From contig NZ_CP116899.1 of NCBI RefSeq assembly GCF_030997045.1, positions 3,806,001 through 3,870,000 of the forward strand: a DNA stretch of 64,000 nucleotides, written 5' to 3'. Under the pieces are notes generated by a model, which saw only the letters and a list, made by a program, of their open reading frames with translations, had not been told where the DNA came from and ran no database searches. This DNA comes from Microbulbifer sp. TB1203 (GTDB lineage: Bacteria; Pseudomonadota; Gammaproteobacteria; Pseudomonadales; Cellvibrionaceae). A program made the translations under genes and the position numbers. Positions 1 through 8,154 of this stretch are shown piece after piece; within the stretch, counting starts at the first letter, position 1; each line of letters starts with the position of its first letter.

Positions 1-1
1 C

Positions 2-106
2 CTGGAATGGCTGGACCGGTTGGCGGAAGATGCGGGTCTGCAGCGCGTAGAGAATCACTATCTGCCGGCCAACAACCAGTTGGTGGTCTGGCAACTTATC
101 GAGTAA
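2..106 (+). CDS. C-terminal tail of an unidentified protein (cut by window edge)
   Basis: An open frame entering from the left edge codes 34 residues ending in VVWQLIE and stops with TAA at 104-106. The codon use fits the neighbours and a same-strand gene begins 11 bases downstream, so this is probably the end of a real upstream gene in the same operon. Too little is visible to name the family. Confidence 0.5.
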   Translation: MEWLDRLAEDAGLQRVENHYLPANNQLVVWQLIE

Positions 107-117
107 GGGGGTTTGGG

Positions 118-477
118 ATGCCGGACTGGTTGGAAACGGGAGTGATCATCGCCTTCGCGATTGCGGCGGTGTTCTTTTTTGCCAAATACCGCGAGACCGT
201 CGCGATACTGCACGAGAGCGAGCGCATGAAAAAGCGCCTCTCCGATGACCTGGACCGCTACCGCGATATGCCGCGCCTGCGCGCCCTGCGCGACGCCCTG
301 GTGAGCAACGGCACCCTGCCGGTGGACGACCAGGGGCTCGAGCACCTGCTGCTGCGCGACGGGGAAAAGCAGCTGTATCACCTGACCCTGCGTCGCGAGT
401 GCAACGCGGTGGCTGAGGGGGAGACGGTCACCTATCTCAAGGGCGGAGAGGAGCGGGAGCTCGAAGAGCTGTCGTAG
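118..477 (+). CDS. Small single-span membrane protein of unknown function
   Basis: This codes 119 residues from the ATG at 118. One hydrophobic segment (about residues 7-22) is followed by a charged helical stretch (about 24-60, rich in Glu, Arg and Lys) that could form a coiled coil, then a mixed domain to the C-terminus. The layout suggests an inner-membrane anchor with a cytoplasmic domain. The frame stays open upstream to position 7, but that part overlaps the preceding gene and lacks its coding character, so ATG 118 is preferred. I do not recognise the family. It lies 11 bases behind the preceding partial gene, suggesting co-transcription. Confidence 0.6.
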   Translation: MPDWLETGVIIAFAIAAVFFFAKYRETVAILHESERMKKRLSDDLDRYRDMPRLRALRDALVSNGTLPVDDQGLEHLLLRDGEKQLYHLTLRRECNAVAEGETVTYLKGGEERELEELS

Positions 478-505
478 CCTACCCATCCTATCCCATGCCC
501 GTAGT

Positions 506-524
506 GGCGAACCTCGTGTTCGCC
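506..524. repeat. Short palindromic repeat, copy 1
   Basis: The palindromic sequence GGCGAACCTCGTGTTCGCC lies between two genes. A nearly identical copy in reverse orientation is at 20187-20205 and a diverged one at 55911-55930, so this is a dispersed intergenic repeat rather than a local operator. Confidence 0.6.
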
Positions 525-538
525 CCTTCGGCGCGTTT

Positions 539-605
539 CGTCATTCTGGCGCAAGCCAGAATCCAGGTGCCACTGGACTGGATACCGGCCTGCGCCGGTA
601 TGACG
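539..605. repeat. REP-type inverted repeat
   Basis: Two inverted arms of about 28 bases, CGTCATTCTGGCGCAAGCC at 539-557 and its imperfect complement ending GCGCCGGTATGACG at 605, surround a short spacer. The sequence resembles the widespread gammaproteobacterial repeat built on CGTCATTCCGGCGCAAGCC. It lies downstream of the gene ending at 477 and of the convergent gene ending at 658, where it could act as a hairpin terminator or mRNA stabiliser. Confidence 0.6.
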
Positions 606-657
606 AGTTAATGAGAGCTCAAATCGAAATTGAGTATCTACAGATCATTTATCGCGG

Positions 658-2889
658 TCAGGATTTCTTCTTGCCCTTCAGCCTGCGCTTGAGCCCGATC
701 TTCAGGTCGTAGTACAGGAACGGCAGTCGGTGCAGCGGCGTGAACCGGCGCCCCAGCGCACCCAGGTAGAGCGCCATAAATTCCTTCCGGCTCTGCCAGT
801 CCAGCTTGTAGCAGGCGCGCTTCAGATCTGAAAGGCGGCGGGAGACGGTCAGCTGCTTGGGGTAGAAGCGCGCGCGGCCGGTGTCGATCAGCGAGAAATG
901 CGGCTCGTTGTTTTCGTCCAGCCGCACCAGCATGTTGCCGCCGGACAGATCGCGGAAATAGGCCCCGCGCTTGTGCAGCTTAAGCAGGAACTGCGCCAGC
1001 TTCTGCAGGAACTCCCTCTTGGCCACACCCCGGTGACAACTCGTCCCCTGTTTGAACGCGGAGAAGAAATCGCGTACCGAGAGATTGCCGGGCTGGAATT
1101 CACAGATATACCAGTTTTCGGTTGGGGCCCCGCGCTCGATGCGCTCGAACCAGGCCACCGGGCGCGGGGTGGCCACGCCGATGCGCTGCAGCTCCACCGC
1201 CCCGTTCCAGCTGCGCAGCCCTTTGGAGGGCTTGAAGCGGTCCGCCAGCTTCTTGTTCCAGGGCAGCCGGTCCGGCTTCTTTACCACCAGGGATTTTTCC
1301 GGATCGCGGGGGTCGGCGACCTTCCACACCGCATTGCGGGTCTTGCGCAGCGCGTCCTGTTTCGCCGGTGCCGGCAGCTTTTGCGGGTGCAGTTCAGCGA
1401 ACAGCTTGTCCGCATCGGCGCGGCTGGCGGCGCATACCATGCCCCGCCACTGGCCGTCGTCGAAGCAGTAGTAGTTGCCGGCATCCGCGTGGGGCGCGAT
1501 GCGCGCACCGGCGAACACCCGGGCAGCGCGGTTGACCGCCGGCTCCACCGACACAGGCCAGGCCAGGTAGAGCGGCGCCTCGCCGGCCACCTCCGGCATC
1601 TCCGCCAGCGGCGCACCGTCGCGATTGCGCCACTCGGCGCGGGCCAGATCCTCGCGGGAGTAGATGGTCATCAGGTCGGCGGCACAGCCGTTGACCGTCC
1701 ACACCGCGTGGATGCGCTGGTCGCCGCGAACGAATTCGTGCAGCTGCAGGCGGCGGGAATCGCACAGTTGGCCGCGATACTCCGCACCGGGCACGGTGCG
1801 GTTGAAAAAGGCCATGGCATCGAAGGCCGGGCGGGCGCGGTAGTTTTGCAGTTCGCCGTAGTTGGTGCCGTAGAAGCACACCAGTTCGTGGGGCGCGGCG
1901 CGGCCGCTGCCGTCGTCGATCAGTCCCTCGCGCCAGCTCACCAGCGGGCCCCAGTAGGCGCGGCCCAGGCTGCCGGAAGCGGCGGCCAGCAGCATGTAGC
2001 GGGCCAGGTAGTCCGCCTGCTTCTGCTCGCAGTCCTCCAGCATGCGACGGATTCGCCCAAGGGTCCAGAAGGCGTTGGTGGACCAGGTGTGCGCCAGTTG
2101 GAAGCGCTCGCTGATGGCCGCCAGCAGGCGCGCCTTCTTCACCAGGTTGAGCTGGTGCAGGTGGGCGAAACGGCGCCCGAGTACCTTGCGATCGTAGTTC
2201 TCCGGCTCGGTGGCGCGCTCGGCGAACAGGTTGGTGGTGTGGATTTCCGGAAGCCCGCCGCAACGGCGCAGGGCTTTGAGCAGGCCGACGTTATAGGGGG
2301 GTTCGAAGTCGGTGATATTGGGTCCGGCCAGGCGCAGGCCGCGCTGCTGTACCTCTCCGGCGGCTATCTGCCAGGCGCGGGCGAAGAATTCCAGGCGGTG
2401 ATAGCCGCACCAGCGCCGGCGGTTCACGGTGTTGCCGATCTCCACCGCCTCCAGCCGATCGCCCCAGCGCTCCAGGGCGGTTACCACAAAGTCGTGCCAG
2501 CGCTGGCAGGCGTCCGGCAGCCCCATGCGCGCGGCCTCCTCCGGCGGCTGCACCAGGTGCAGCAACACCGCGAAGCCCTCGTCCAGCAGCCGCTGCAGGA
2601 AGCGCTCGGTGTGGCCGCCGGGGGCGCAGTAGCCGTAGTCCAGGCGCACGTGGCGAAGGCCCAGCTCGCGCAGCCGTTCGATGATGTAGGTGTCGCTGTC
2701 CGGGTCCGCCTGGCTGGCCACGCAGATGGCGGAGAAGTCCTGCGGCACCCGGTGACCGGCGCTGGCGAGATGGCCGGCGGGAGCCCGGAAGTGGCCCCGC
2801 AGCAGGTAGGACAGGGCCCCGAGGTGGAAGGCGCCCCGCACCGAGGACAAATCGCGGTCGCCATCTGCAGGAAAAGTCTCTACCGCCAC
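658..2889 (-). CDS. Two-domain protein: glycosidase-like barrel fused to a Kdo/WaaP-type lipopolysaccharide kinase
   Basis: This codes 743 residues from a GTG at 2889 preceded by a GGGAGA ribosome site. The C-terminal part (about 500-740) carries the bacterial LPS-kinase signature: an ATP-lysine region with VVKKPD (about 535), an HRD-like catalytic loop FRDLSGGNM (about 643) and a DFG-like LIDTGRARF (about 670). WaaP/Kdo kinases phosphorylate sugars of the LPS inner core in the cytoplasm. The N-terminal 480 residues look like a glycoside hydrolase clan-A barrel, but the usual Asn-Glu acid/base site reads EIGNTVNRRRW (about 150-160) with Thr instead of Glu, so hydrolysis is doubtful. No signal peptide is visible. 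Both fold assignments are from motifs only; the kinase is the firmer. It follows phoR on the same strand. Confidence 0.75.
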   Translation of the reverse strand: MAVETFPADGDRDLSSVRGAFHLGALSYLLRGHFRAPAGHLASAGHRVPQDFSAICVASQADPDSDTYIIERLRELGLRHVRLDYGYCAPGGHTERFLQRLLDEGFAVLLHLVQPPEEAARMGLPDACQRWHDFVVTALERWGDRLEAVEIGNTVNRRRWCGYHRLEFFARAWQIAAGEVQQRGLRLAGPNITDFEPPYNVGLLKALRRCGGLPEIHTTNLFAERATEPENYDRKVLGRRFAHLHQLNLVKKARLLAAISERFQLAHTWSTNAFWTLGRIRRMLEDCEQKQADYLARYMLLAAASGSLGRAYWGPLVSWREGLIDDGSGRAAPHELVCFYGTNYGELQNYRARPAFDAMAFFNRTVPGAEYRGQLCDSRRLQLHEFVRGDQRIHAVWTVNGCAADLMTIYSREDLARAEWRNRDGAPLAEMPEVAGEAPLYLAWPVSVEPAVNRAARVFAGARIAPHADAGNYYCFDDGQWRGMVCAASRADADKLFAELHPQKLPAPAKQDALRKTRNAVWKVADPRDPEKSLVVKKPDRLPWNKKLADRFKPSKGLRSWNGAVELQRIGVATPRPVAWFERIERGAPTENWYICEFQPGNLSVRDFFSAFKQGTSCHRGVAKREFLQKLAQFLLKLHKRGAYFRDLSGGNMLVRLDENNEPHFSLIDTGRARFYPKQLTVSRRLSDLKRACYKLDWQSRKEFMALYLGALGRRFTPLHRLPFLYYDLKIGLKRRLKGKKKS

Positions 2890-2971
2890 TGCTGGTCTCC
2901 CGGAGAATTACTCTGACGTGATCGTGAGGCGGGGGATTCTAGCAGCAATTGGGTAATTTTTAACCTGTAAA

Positions 2972-4267
2972 TTAGGCGGAAGCGGCGGTGGAGAGTTTGC
3001 TGGGGGGAAAGTGCAGGGCGAAGGTGCTGCCGCGGCCGGGTGTGCTGTCCACGCTCAGTTCGCCGCTGTGGCGCAGCAGCACGTGTTTGACGATGGCGAG
3101 GCCGAGGCCGGTGCCGCCGCTGTCGCGGGAGCGGCCCGCATCCACGCGGTAGAAGCGCTCGGTGAGACGGGGGATGTGGATGGGGTCGATGCCGATGCCG
3201 CTGTCCTGTACCGAGAAGTGGCCGCCGCGGCTGTCCACCCACCAGCGCAGCTGGATGGGGCCGCCGGCGGGGCTGTATTTGACCGCGTTCAGCGCCAGGT
3301 TGGCGAAGGCGCTGTGCAGCTCGGTGGCGTCGCCGGTGAGGGTGGCGTCCTGCAGGCACTCGACGCTGATCTGGTGGCGTCCGGCGCTGAGGCCGCGGGC
3401 CTCCCCCGCCACCCGCTCCATCAGCTCGCGCACGGGGATCTGTTCGCGGCCGCTGTTGCGCTCTGAGGTTTCCAGGCGCGCGAGCAGAAGGAGGTCGTTG
3501 ACCAGGCTGGTCATGCGCTGGGTCTGATCGAGCATCTGGGCCAGCGGCCGCTGCCAGCCCTGGGGCGCCTGGCCGCTGCCCTCCAGGGTTTCCAGGTAGC
3601 CGGCGATCACCGTCAGCGGGGTGCGCAGCTCGTGGGACACATTGGCGACGAAATCCCGGCGCATCTGTTCCAGGTTGTGCAGCCGGGTGACGTCGCGCAC
3701 GATCACCAGGGCCTCGTCGCGGCCGTAGCGGGTGACTTCCATCTGCAGGATGCGCGCGTCGTTGCCCGGCGCCGGCAGGGTCAGCGGCTCGCGCCGGCCC
3801 TGCTGCTGCATGTAGCTGACGAAACCGGGTTCGCGCACGAAATTGATCAGGGGCTGGCCGGCGTCCTCGGGGCGCAGGCCGAGCAGCTCGCCGGCGGCGG
3901 GGTTCCACCAGGCCAGGTTGCCGTCGTCCTCCAGTGCCACTATGCCCTCGCGCAGGGCGCTGGTGCTGTCCTGCACGCGGCGCAACATGGCGTGCAGCTT
4001 CTGTTTCTCGCGGCGGTGGCGGCGCTGGAGGCGGTAGAAGTCGTCGTAGATGTCGCCCCAGACGCCGAAGGCGGTGGGCGCGGGGCCGCGGCGGCCGTTG
4101 GCCAGCCAGCGGTTGAAGCGGCTCTGCTGCCAGAGCACCCAACCCAGGTAGACCGCCAGGCCGAGGGCGATGGCCGGCAGCCAGCGTCCGGTGGAGAAAC
4201 CGAGAATGGCGCAGCCCAGGGCGATGACGGCAAAGCGCGAGAACTCGCCGATACTGCGATCCAGCAT
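2972..4267 (-). CDS. phoR: Phosphate regulon sensor histidine kinase PhoR
   Basis: This inner-membrane kinase senses phosphate status and phosphorylates PhoB. The 431-residue product has two hydrophobic spans (about 12-47), a PAS domain (about 95-195), a dimerisation/H-box with FVANVSHELRTPL (His212), an N-box NLALNAVKYS (Asn327), a G1 box DSGIGI (355-360) and a G2 box GTGLGL (385-390). The size and order match gammaproteobacterial PhoR. It follows phoB on the same strand with a 37-base gap, so the pair is probably transcribed from the Pho-box promoter upstream of phoB. Confidence 0.95.
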   Translation of the reverse strand: MLDRSIGEFSRFAVIALGCAILGFSTGRWLPAIALGLAVYLGWVLWQQSRFNRWLANGRRGPAPTAFGVWGDIYDDFYRLQRRHRREKQKLHAMLRRVQDSTSALREGIVALEDDGNLAWWNPAAGELLGLRPEDAGQPLINFVREPGFVSYMQQQGRREPLTLPAPGNDARILQMEVTRYGRDEALVIVRDVTRLHNLEQMRRDFVANVSHELRTPLTVIAGYLETLEGSGQAPQGWQRPLAQMLDQTQRMTSLVNDLLLLARLETSERNSGREQIPVRELMERVAGEARGLSAGRHQISVECLQDATLTGDATELHSAFANLALNAVKYSPAGGPIQLRWWVDSRGGHFSVQDSGIGIDPIHIPRLTERFYRVDAGRSRDSGGTGLGLAIVKHVLLRHSGELSVDSTPGRGSTFALHFPPSKLSTAASA

Positions 4268-4304
4268 TGAAGGTGTCGCTGTGTTGATTCAGGCGGGCAA
4301 AGTT

Positions 4305-5009
4305 TTACACTTTTTCCGCGGTTTGCACAGAAAAGCGGTAGCCGGTGCCGCGCACCGTCTGGATGTAGCGGTCGTGGCCGTCCACTGCCAGGGCCTTGCG
4401 CAGGCGGCGGATATGCACGTCCACGGTGCGCTCCTCCACATAGACGTTGCCGCCCCAGACGTGGTCCAGCAGCTGGGTACGGGTGTAGGCGCGCTCCTGG
4501 TGGGAGAGGAAAAACGTTAGCAGGCGGAATTCCGTGGGGCCCATCTCCACCGCCTGGCCGCCGATGGTCACCCGGTGACTGATCGGATCCAGCGCCAGTT
4601 GGCCGGCGGTGAGTGGTTCCTCCGGGGTGCTGGGGCCGGCGCGGCGCAACACCGCCTTGAGGCGCGCCACCAGTTCCCGGGGGGAAAACGGCTTGGTGAT
4701 ATAGTCGTCGGCGCCGGTCTCCAGGCCCTTGATCTTGTGATCTTCCTCGCCCTTGGCGGTGAGCATGATGATGGGGATGGAGGCGGTGAGTTCATCGCGC
4801 TTGAGGCGGCGGGCAAGCTCCACTCCGGACACGTCCGGCAGCATCCAGTCGAGCAGGATCAGGTCCGGCTTTTCATCGACCACCTGCGCGTGCGCGGCCT
4901 GGGCGTTTTCCGCTTCGATGCAACGGTACTCCGCCATCTCCAGTGCCACGCGCAGCATATCGCGCACAGCGGCTTCGTCGTCGACTATCAGAATGGTTTT
5001 GTTTTGCAT
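4305..5009 (-). CDS. phoB: Phosphate regulon response regulator PhoB
   Basis: This OmpR-type transcription factor binds Pho boxes when phosphorylated. The 234-residue product has a receiver domain (1-120) with the acidic pair Asp10-Asp11, phospho-acceptor Asp54, Thr84 and Lys106, and a C-terminal winged helix ending in GTGYRF. The start is the ATG at 5007-5009. A Pho box lies 41-59 bases upstream of the start, indicating autoregulation as in other gammaproteobacteria. The terminator of ubiA sits just upstream, so phoB has its own promoter. Confidence 0.96.
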   Translation of the reverse strand: MQNKTILIVDDEAAVRDMLRVALEMAEYRCIEAENAQAAHAQVVDEKPDLILLDWMLPDVSGVELARRLKRDELTASIPIIMLTAKGEEDHKIKGLETGADDYITKPFSPRELVARLKAVLRRAGPSTPEEPLTAGQLALDPISHRVTIGGQAVEMGPTEFRLLTFFLSHQERAYTRTQLLDHVWGGNVYVEERTVDVHIRRLRKALAVDGHDRYIQTVRGTGYRFSVQTAEKV

Positions 5010-5050
5010 CTGTCATACCCTGCTTTTGCCGGTCATTTAACGGCATTCCT

Positions 5051-5068
5051 ATGACAAATATATGACAG
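5051..5068 (-). promoter_or_regulatory. Pho box upstream of phoB
   Basis: On the minus strand the bases read CTGTCATATATTTGTCAT, two CTGTCAT-type heptamers in direct repeat with a 4-base AT spacer, an almost exact match to the classical PhoB recognition sequence. It lies 41 bases before the phoB start, the expected place for a PhoB-activated promoter. Confidence 0.9.
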
Positions 5069-5070
5069 GC

Positions 5071-5098
5071 GTAAAACAGCCCCCAGGCTGCGGGGGCT
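5071..5098 (-). terminator. Rho-independent terminator of ubiA
   Basis: On the minus strand a GC hairpin (stem GCCCCC/GGGGGC with a short loop) is followed by TGTTTTAC. The upstream arm overlaps the ubiA stop codon (5098-5100), so termination occurs right at the gene end, before the phoB promoter. Confidence 0.7.
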
Positions 5099-5979
5099 CA
5101 ACTCAGCAGATAGTGGAAAAATATTCCGCTGAATACCGCTGTGCCCACCCAATTGTTGTTCAAGAACGCGCGGAAACAGGCATCCCTTTCCCGGCCGCGG
5201 ATCAACCACTGCTGGTAGGCGAACAGGCCGGCGGCGACGGCCAGGCCGAATTGGTAGGGAGTGCCCAACTCAAAACGGCGGCCGACCAGCAGCAGCGCGA
5301 AGAGCACCATCAGCTGCAGCGCGCCGGTCATGGCCTTGTCCATGTCGCCGAACAGGATGGCGGTGGACTTGACCCCGATACGCAGGTCGTCGTCGCGGTC
5401 CACCATCGCGTAGAAGGTGTCGTAGCACACGGTCCACAGCAGGTTGGCGGTCACCAGCAGCCAGGCGGTGGACGGCACCTCGCCGGTGGCGGCGGCGAAG
5501 GCCATGGGAATGCCCATGCTGAAGGCCGCCCCCAGCACCACCTGCGGCAGGTGGGTATAGCGCTTGGCGAAGGGGTAGCAGAAGGCCAGCGCCAGCGCCG
5601 GCAGGGACATCAAGATGGTGAGCCGGTTGGTGGTGAGCACTAACAGAAACGCGGGCAGGCTCAGGGCGGCGAACAGCAGCAGCGCGCCGCGCGGGGTGAC
5701 CCGGCCGGTTGCCAGGGGGCGCGCGGCGGTGCGCTTGACGTGGCCGTCAATGCGGCGGTCGGCGAAGTCGTTGACCGCACAGCCGGCGGCGCGCATCAAT
5801 AGCACCCCCAGGGTGAATACCGCGAACAGGTGCAGCCCGGGCCAGCCCTCCGCCGCCAGCCATAGCGCTCCCCAGGTGGGCCAGAGCAGCAGCAGTGTGC
5901 CGATGGGCCTGTCCAGGCGCGCCAGCTGCCAGTAGGGCAGCGCGGCGGGCCAGTGCTGGGAAAGTTGTCGACTAATCAT
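5098..5979 (-). CDS. ubiA: 4-hydroxybenzoate octaprenyltransferase UbiA
   Basis: This inner-membrane enzyme attaches the polyprenyl chain to 4-hydroxybenzoate in ubiquinone synthesis. The 293-residue product is strongly hydrophobic and carries the two Asp-rich Mg-diphosphate motifs NDFADRRID (70-78) and DRDDDLRIG (194-202). Its start overlaps the end of ubiC by 8 bases, so the two are translationally coupled and follow each other in the pathway. Confidence 0.96.
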   Translation of the reverse strand: MISRQLSQHWPAALPYWQLARLDRPIGTLLLLWPTWGALWLAAEGWPGLHLFAVFTLGVLLMRAAGCAVNDFADRRIDGHVKRTAARPLATGRVTPRGALLLFAALSLPAFLLVLTTNRLTILMSLPALALAFCYPFAKRYTHLPQVVLGAAFSMGIPMAFAAATGEVPSTAWLLVTANLLWTVCYDTFYAMVDRDDDLRIGVKSTAILFGDMDKAMTGALQLMVLFALLLVGRRFELGTPYQFGLAVAAGLFAYQQWLIRGRERDACFRAFLNNNWVGTAVFSGIFFHYLLS

Positions 5980-6583
5980 TACGCACTTCCAACTTGTTGA
6001 AGGGCGGGTGCTGCGGGCGAAAACCGTCGAGAAAGGCCTCCGCCACCAGCAGCGGCTTGTCGCGCAGCCAGAAAGTGGAGCGGCGCCCCCAGGCGCTCGC
6101 GCCCTCCCCGGCCAGTTCGCGCAGCCGGCAGCGGGGGTTGCGGCGCAGCCGGTTCAGCACGATGGGCCCGCGGCGGATATCCGGCTGGCTGAACAGCAGT
6201 TCCCCCAGCGGGCGGTTGTCCAGGCTGCGCAGGTAGCGGGACCTGCCCTGCAGGCTGCGCTCGGGCAGTACACTGCGCGCGTATACCCAGGTCCGGCCGT
6301 TGCCGTACAGCAGCACCTCGCGCACCAGTGCCCGCTGGCGTTCGCGCATGTCCAGCGCCCGGCGCTCCTCCAAACCGGGTTGCTGCCAGCGCTGGGACAG
6401 CACCTGCACCCGGAAGCCGCCACCACTCAGGTGCTTGAGTGCGGCAGTGAGCGATCCCGGGTGCAACAGCCAGGGCAGCAGTTCCGCCGGTGGCCTCTCT
6501 CCCTGCAGGGTTTCCAGCGGCTGGCTGAGCCAGGCGCCGTCCGGTTCGTAGGGGGATTGGTACCCGGGGGGGGAGTAAAGCAC
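5972..6583 (-). CDS. ubiC: Chorismate lyase UbiC
   Basis: This enzyme converts chorismate to 4-hydroxybenzoate and pyruvate, the first committed step of ubiquinone synthesis. The family motifs RERQRALVREVLL, AWGRRSTFW and LLVAEAFLDG are present. The frame is open to a GTG at 6604, but the GTG at 6583 has a CGGAGC ribosome site and leaves room for a leader behind the -10-like TACAAT at 6613-6618, so a 203-residue product is preferred over 210. It overlaps ubiA, the next enzyme in the pathway. Confidence 0.92.
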   Translation of the reverse strand: MLYSPPGYQSPYEPDGAWLSQPLETLQGERPPAELLPWLLHPGSLTAALKHLSGGGFRVQVLSQRWQQPGLEERRALDMRERQRALVREVLLYGNGRTWVYARSVLPERSLQGRSRYLRSLDNRPLGELLFSQPDIRRGPIVLNRLRRNPRCRLRELAGEGASAWGRRSTFWLRDKPLLVAEAFLDGFRPQHPPFNKLEVRND

Positions 6584-6612
6584 AGCAAGCTCCGCGCGTT
6601 CCACAAAGGCGG

Positions 6613-6642
6613 GATTGTACAGTGGTCAGGGTCGGTGGTCAG
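6613..6642 (-). promoter_or_regulatory. Candidate sigma-70 promoter for ubiC-ubiA
   Basis: On the minus strand CTGACC and TACAAT are separated by 18 bases, a fair match to -35 and -10 elements. Transcription would begin near 6606, just upstream of the chosen ubiC start. Confidence 0.4.
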
Positions 6643-6649
6643 TGGCCCC

Positions 6650-6694
6650 TAGTGTCCTGTCTCGTATCGCTATTTAATACCAGACAGGACACTA
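6650..6694. repeat. TA-flanked near-perfect palindrome (short MITE-like element)
   Basis: The arms AGTGTCCTGTCT (6651-6662) and AGACAGGACACT (6682-6693) are perfectly complementary. After one mismatch the pairing continues with GTAT/ATAC around a 9-base loop. A TA dinucleotide stands at each end, as expected for insertion by an IS630/Tc1-type transposase. The ends TAGTGT/ACACTA match those of the larger element at 11884-12151, and the outer flanks (GGCCC on the left, CTCC on the right) are also alike. Confidence 0.6.
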
Positions 6695-6775
6695 CTCCGC
6701 TTTGCCCCGGGCCACGCCAGTGGCTATAGTGGCCGGCCGCACGCATAACAACGAGATCAACACGGGAATCACCCC

Positions 6776-8104
6776 ATGGGTTTGACCACTAGAATCCTGC
6801 TGGCGATGCTGCTGGGCATCGTCGTCGGTGTACTGTTCAACTTTCTCAGTACCAGTCAGTTGCTGGGCAGTGGTGTTACCGGAGTCATCGACACTTATCT
6901 GGTCGATGGCCTGTTCGACATCGCCGGACGCATCTTTATCGCTTCGCTGAAACTGATGGTGGTGCCGCTGGTACTGGTATCGCTGATCTGCGGTGCCTGC
7001 GCCCTCTCCGAGGGCAGCCGCGTGGGCGTGCTGGCGGTCAAGACGATAACGCTCTATCTGTTGACCACCGCGGTTGCGATCACCCTCGCGTTGCTGATGG
7101 GCACGCTGTTCCAGCCCGGCAAGGGTATGGAGGGGCTGGTTGCCGACGCCACTTTTGAAGCCCCCCCTTCACCGTCGCTGAAGGATGTTCTGATCGACAT
7201 CTTCCCCACCAACCCGGTGGAGGCCATGGCGGCTGGCAATATGTTGCAGATTATTGTCTTCGCCCTGCTGATGGGCTACGCGGTTTCCCGCAGCGGTGAG
7301 CCGGGACGGCGGATAGCATCCTTCTTCAACGACCTGAACGACGTCATCATGCGCATGGTGGGAGTGCTGATGGCTTTCGCCCCCTACGGGGTTTTCGCCC
7401 TGCTGGCCAAGCTGTTTGCGCAGTTGGGTGTGGAGGCGATCGTGCAACTGGGCAAGTATTTCCTGGTGGTGCTGGCCACTCTGTTGCTGCACGCCCTGGG
7501 GGTCTATTCGCTGCTGCTGAAGCTGCTCTCCGGGCTGAACCCGGTGGAGCTGATCAAGAAGATGCGCCCGGCCATGGTGTTCGCCTTCAGCACCGCCTCC
7601 TCCGCGGCCACCATTCCGGTGACCCTGGCCACGGTGGAGAAGCGCTTGGGGGTGGATAACAAGGTGGCGGCCTTCACCGTTCCCCTGGGGGCCACCATCA
7701 ATATGGACGGCACTGCGATCATGCAGGGCGTGGCCACGGTGTTTTTCGCCCAGATGTACGGCATCGATATCGGACTGTCGGGCTATCTGATGGTAATCCT
7801 CACCGCTACCCTGGCCTCGGTGGGCACCGCCGGTGTGCCCGGGGTGGGCCTGATCATGCTGGCGATGGTGCTGCAGCAGGTGGGCCTGCCGCTGGAGGGT
7901 ATCGGCATTATCCTGGGCGTGGACCGGTTGCTGGATATGGTGCGCACCGCGGTCAATATCACCGGGGATTCGGTGGTCAGCGCCATTGTGGCGAAGAGCG
8001 AGGGCGCCCTGTCGGAAGAGACCTTCAACGATCGCAACTACGACAGTGCGGCCAACGGCGGCGATATGGCAGTGAGTGGCCAGTACCGCGCCAGCAACGG
8101 CTGA
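6776..8104 (+). CDS. Dicarboxylate/amino acid:cation symporter (DAACS family)
   Basis: This inner-membrane secondary transporter takes up C4-dicarboxylates or acidic amino acids with Na+ or H+. The 442-residue product shows the family landmarks: the serine-rich hairpin FSTASSAATIP (about 264-274), the cation-binding NMDGTAI (about 302-308) and the second hairpin region GTAGVPGVG (about 345). Eight membrane segments are expected. It is monocistronic: the two genes downstream run the other way. The exact substrate (glutamate/aspartate or succinate/fumarate/malate) cannot be told from sequence. Confidence 0.92.
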   Translation: MGLTTRILLAMLLGIVVGVLFNFLSTSQLLGSGVTGVIDTYLVDGLFDIAGRIFIASLKLMVVPLVLVSLICGACALSEGSRVGVLAVKTITLYLLTTAVAITLALLMGTLFQPGKGMEGLVADATFEAPPSPSLKDVLIDIFPTNPVEAMAAGNMLQIIVFALLMGYAVSRSGEPGRRIASFFNDLNDVIMRMVGVLMAFAPYGVFALLAKLFAQLGVEAIVQLGKYFLVVLATLLLHALGVYSLLLKLLSGLNPVELIKKMRPAMVFAFSTASSAATIPVTLATVEKRLGVDNKVAAFTVPLGATINMDGTAIMQGVATVFFAQMYGIDIGLSGYLMVILTATLASVGTAGVPGVGLIMLAMVLQQVGLPLEGIGIILGVDRLLDMVRTAVNITGDSVVSAIVAKSEGALSEETFNDRNYDSAANGGDMAVSGQYRASNG

Positions 8105-8154
8105 TCAGCGGCGGCTGCCTTTGCGCATGCCGCCTTGACCACTGAGCACGTCCA

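Noticed and set aside
658..2889. Functional secreted glycosidase
   Set aside because: No signal peptide is present and the expected acid/base glutamate is replaced, so only a glycosidase-like fold is claimed.
898..2916. 672-residue frame on the plus strand
   Set aside because: It lies antisense to the kinase fusion gene and is rich in Gly, Ala, Val, Arg and His as expected for a shadow of a GC-rich gene; no domain or ribosome site supports it.
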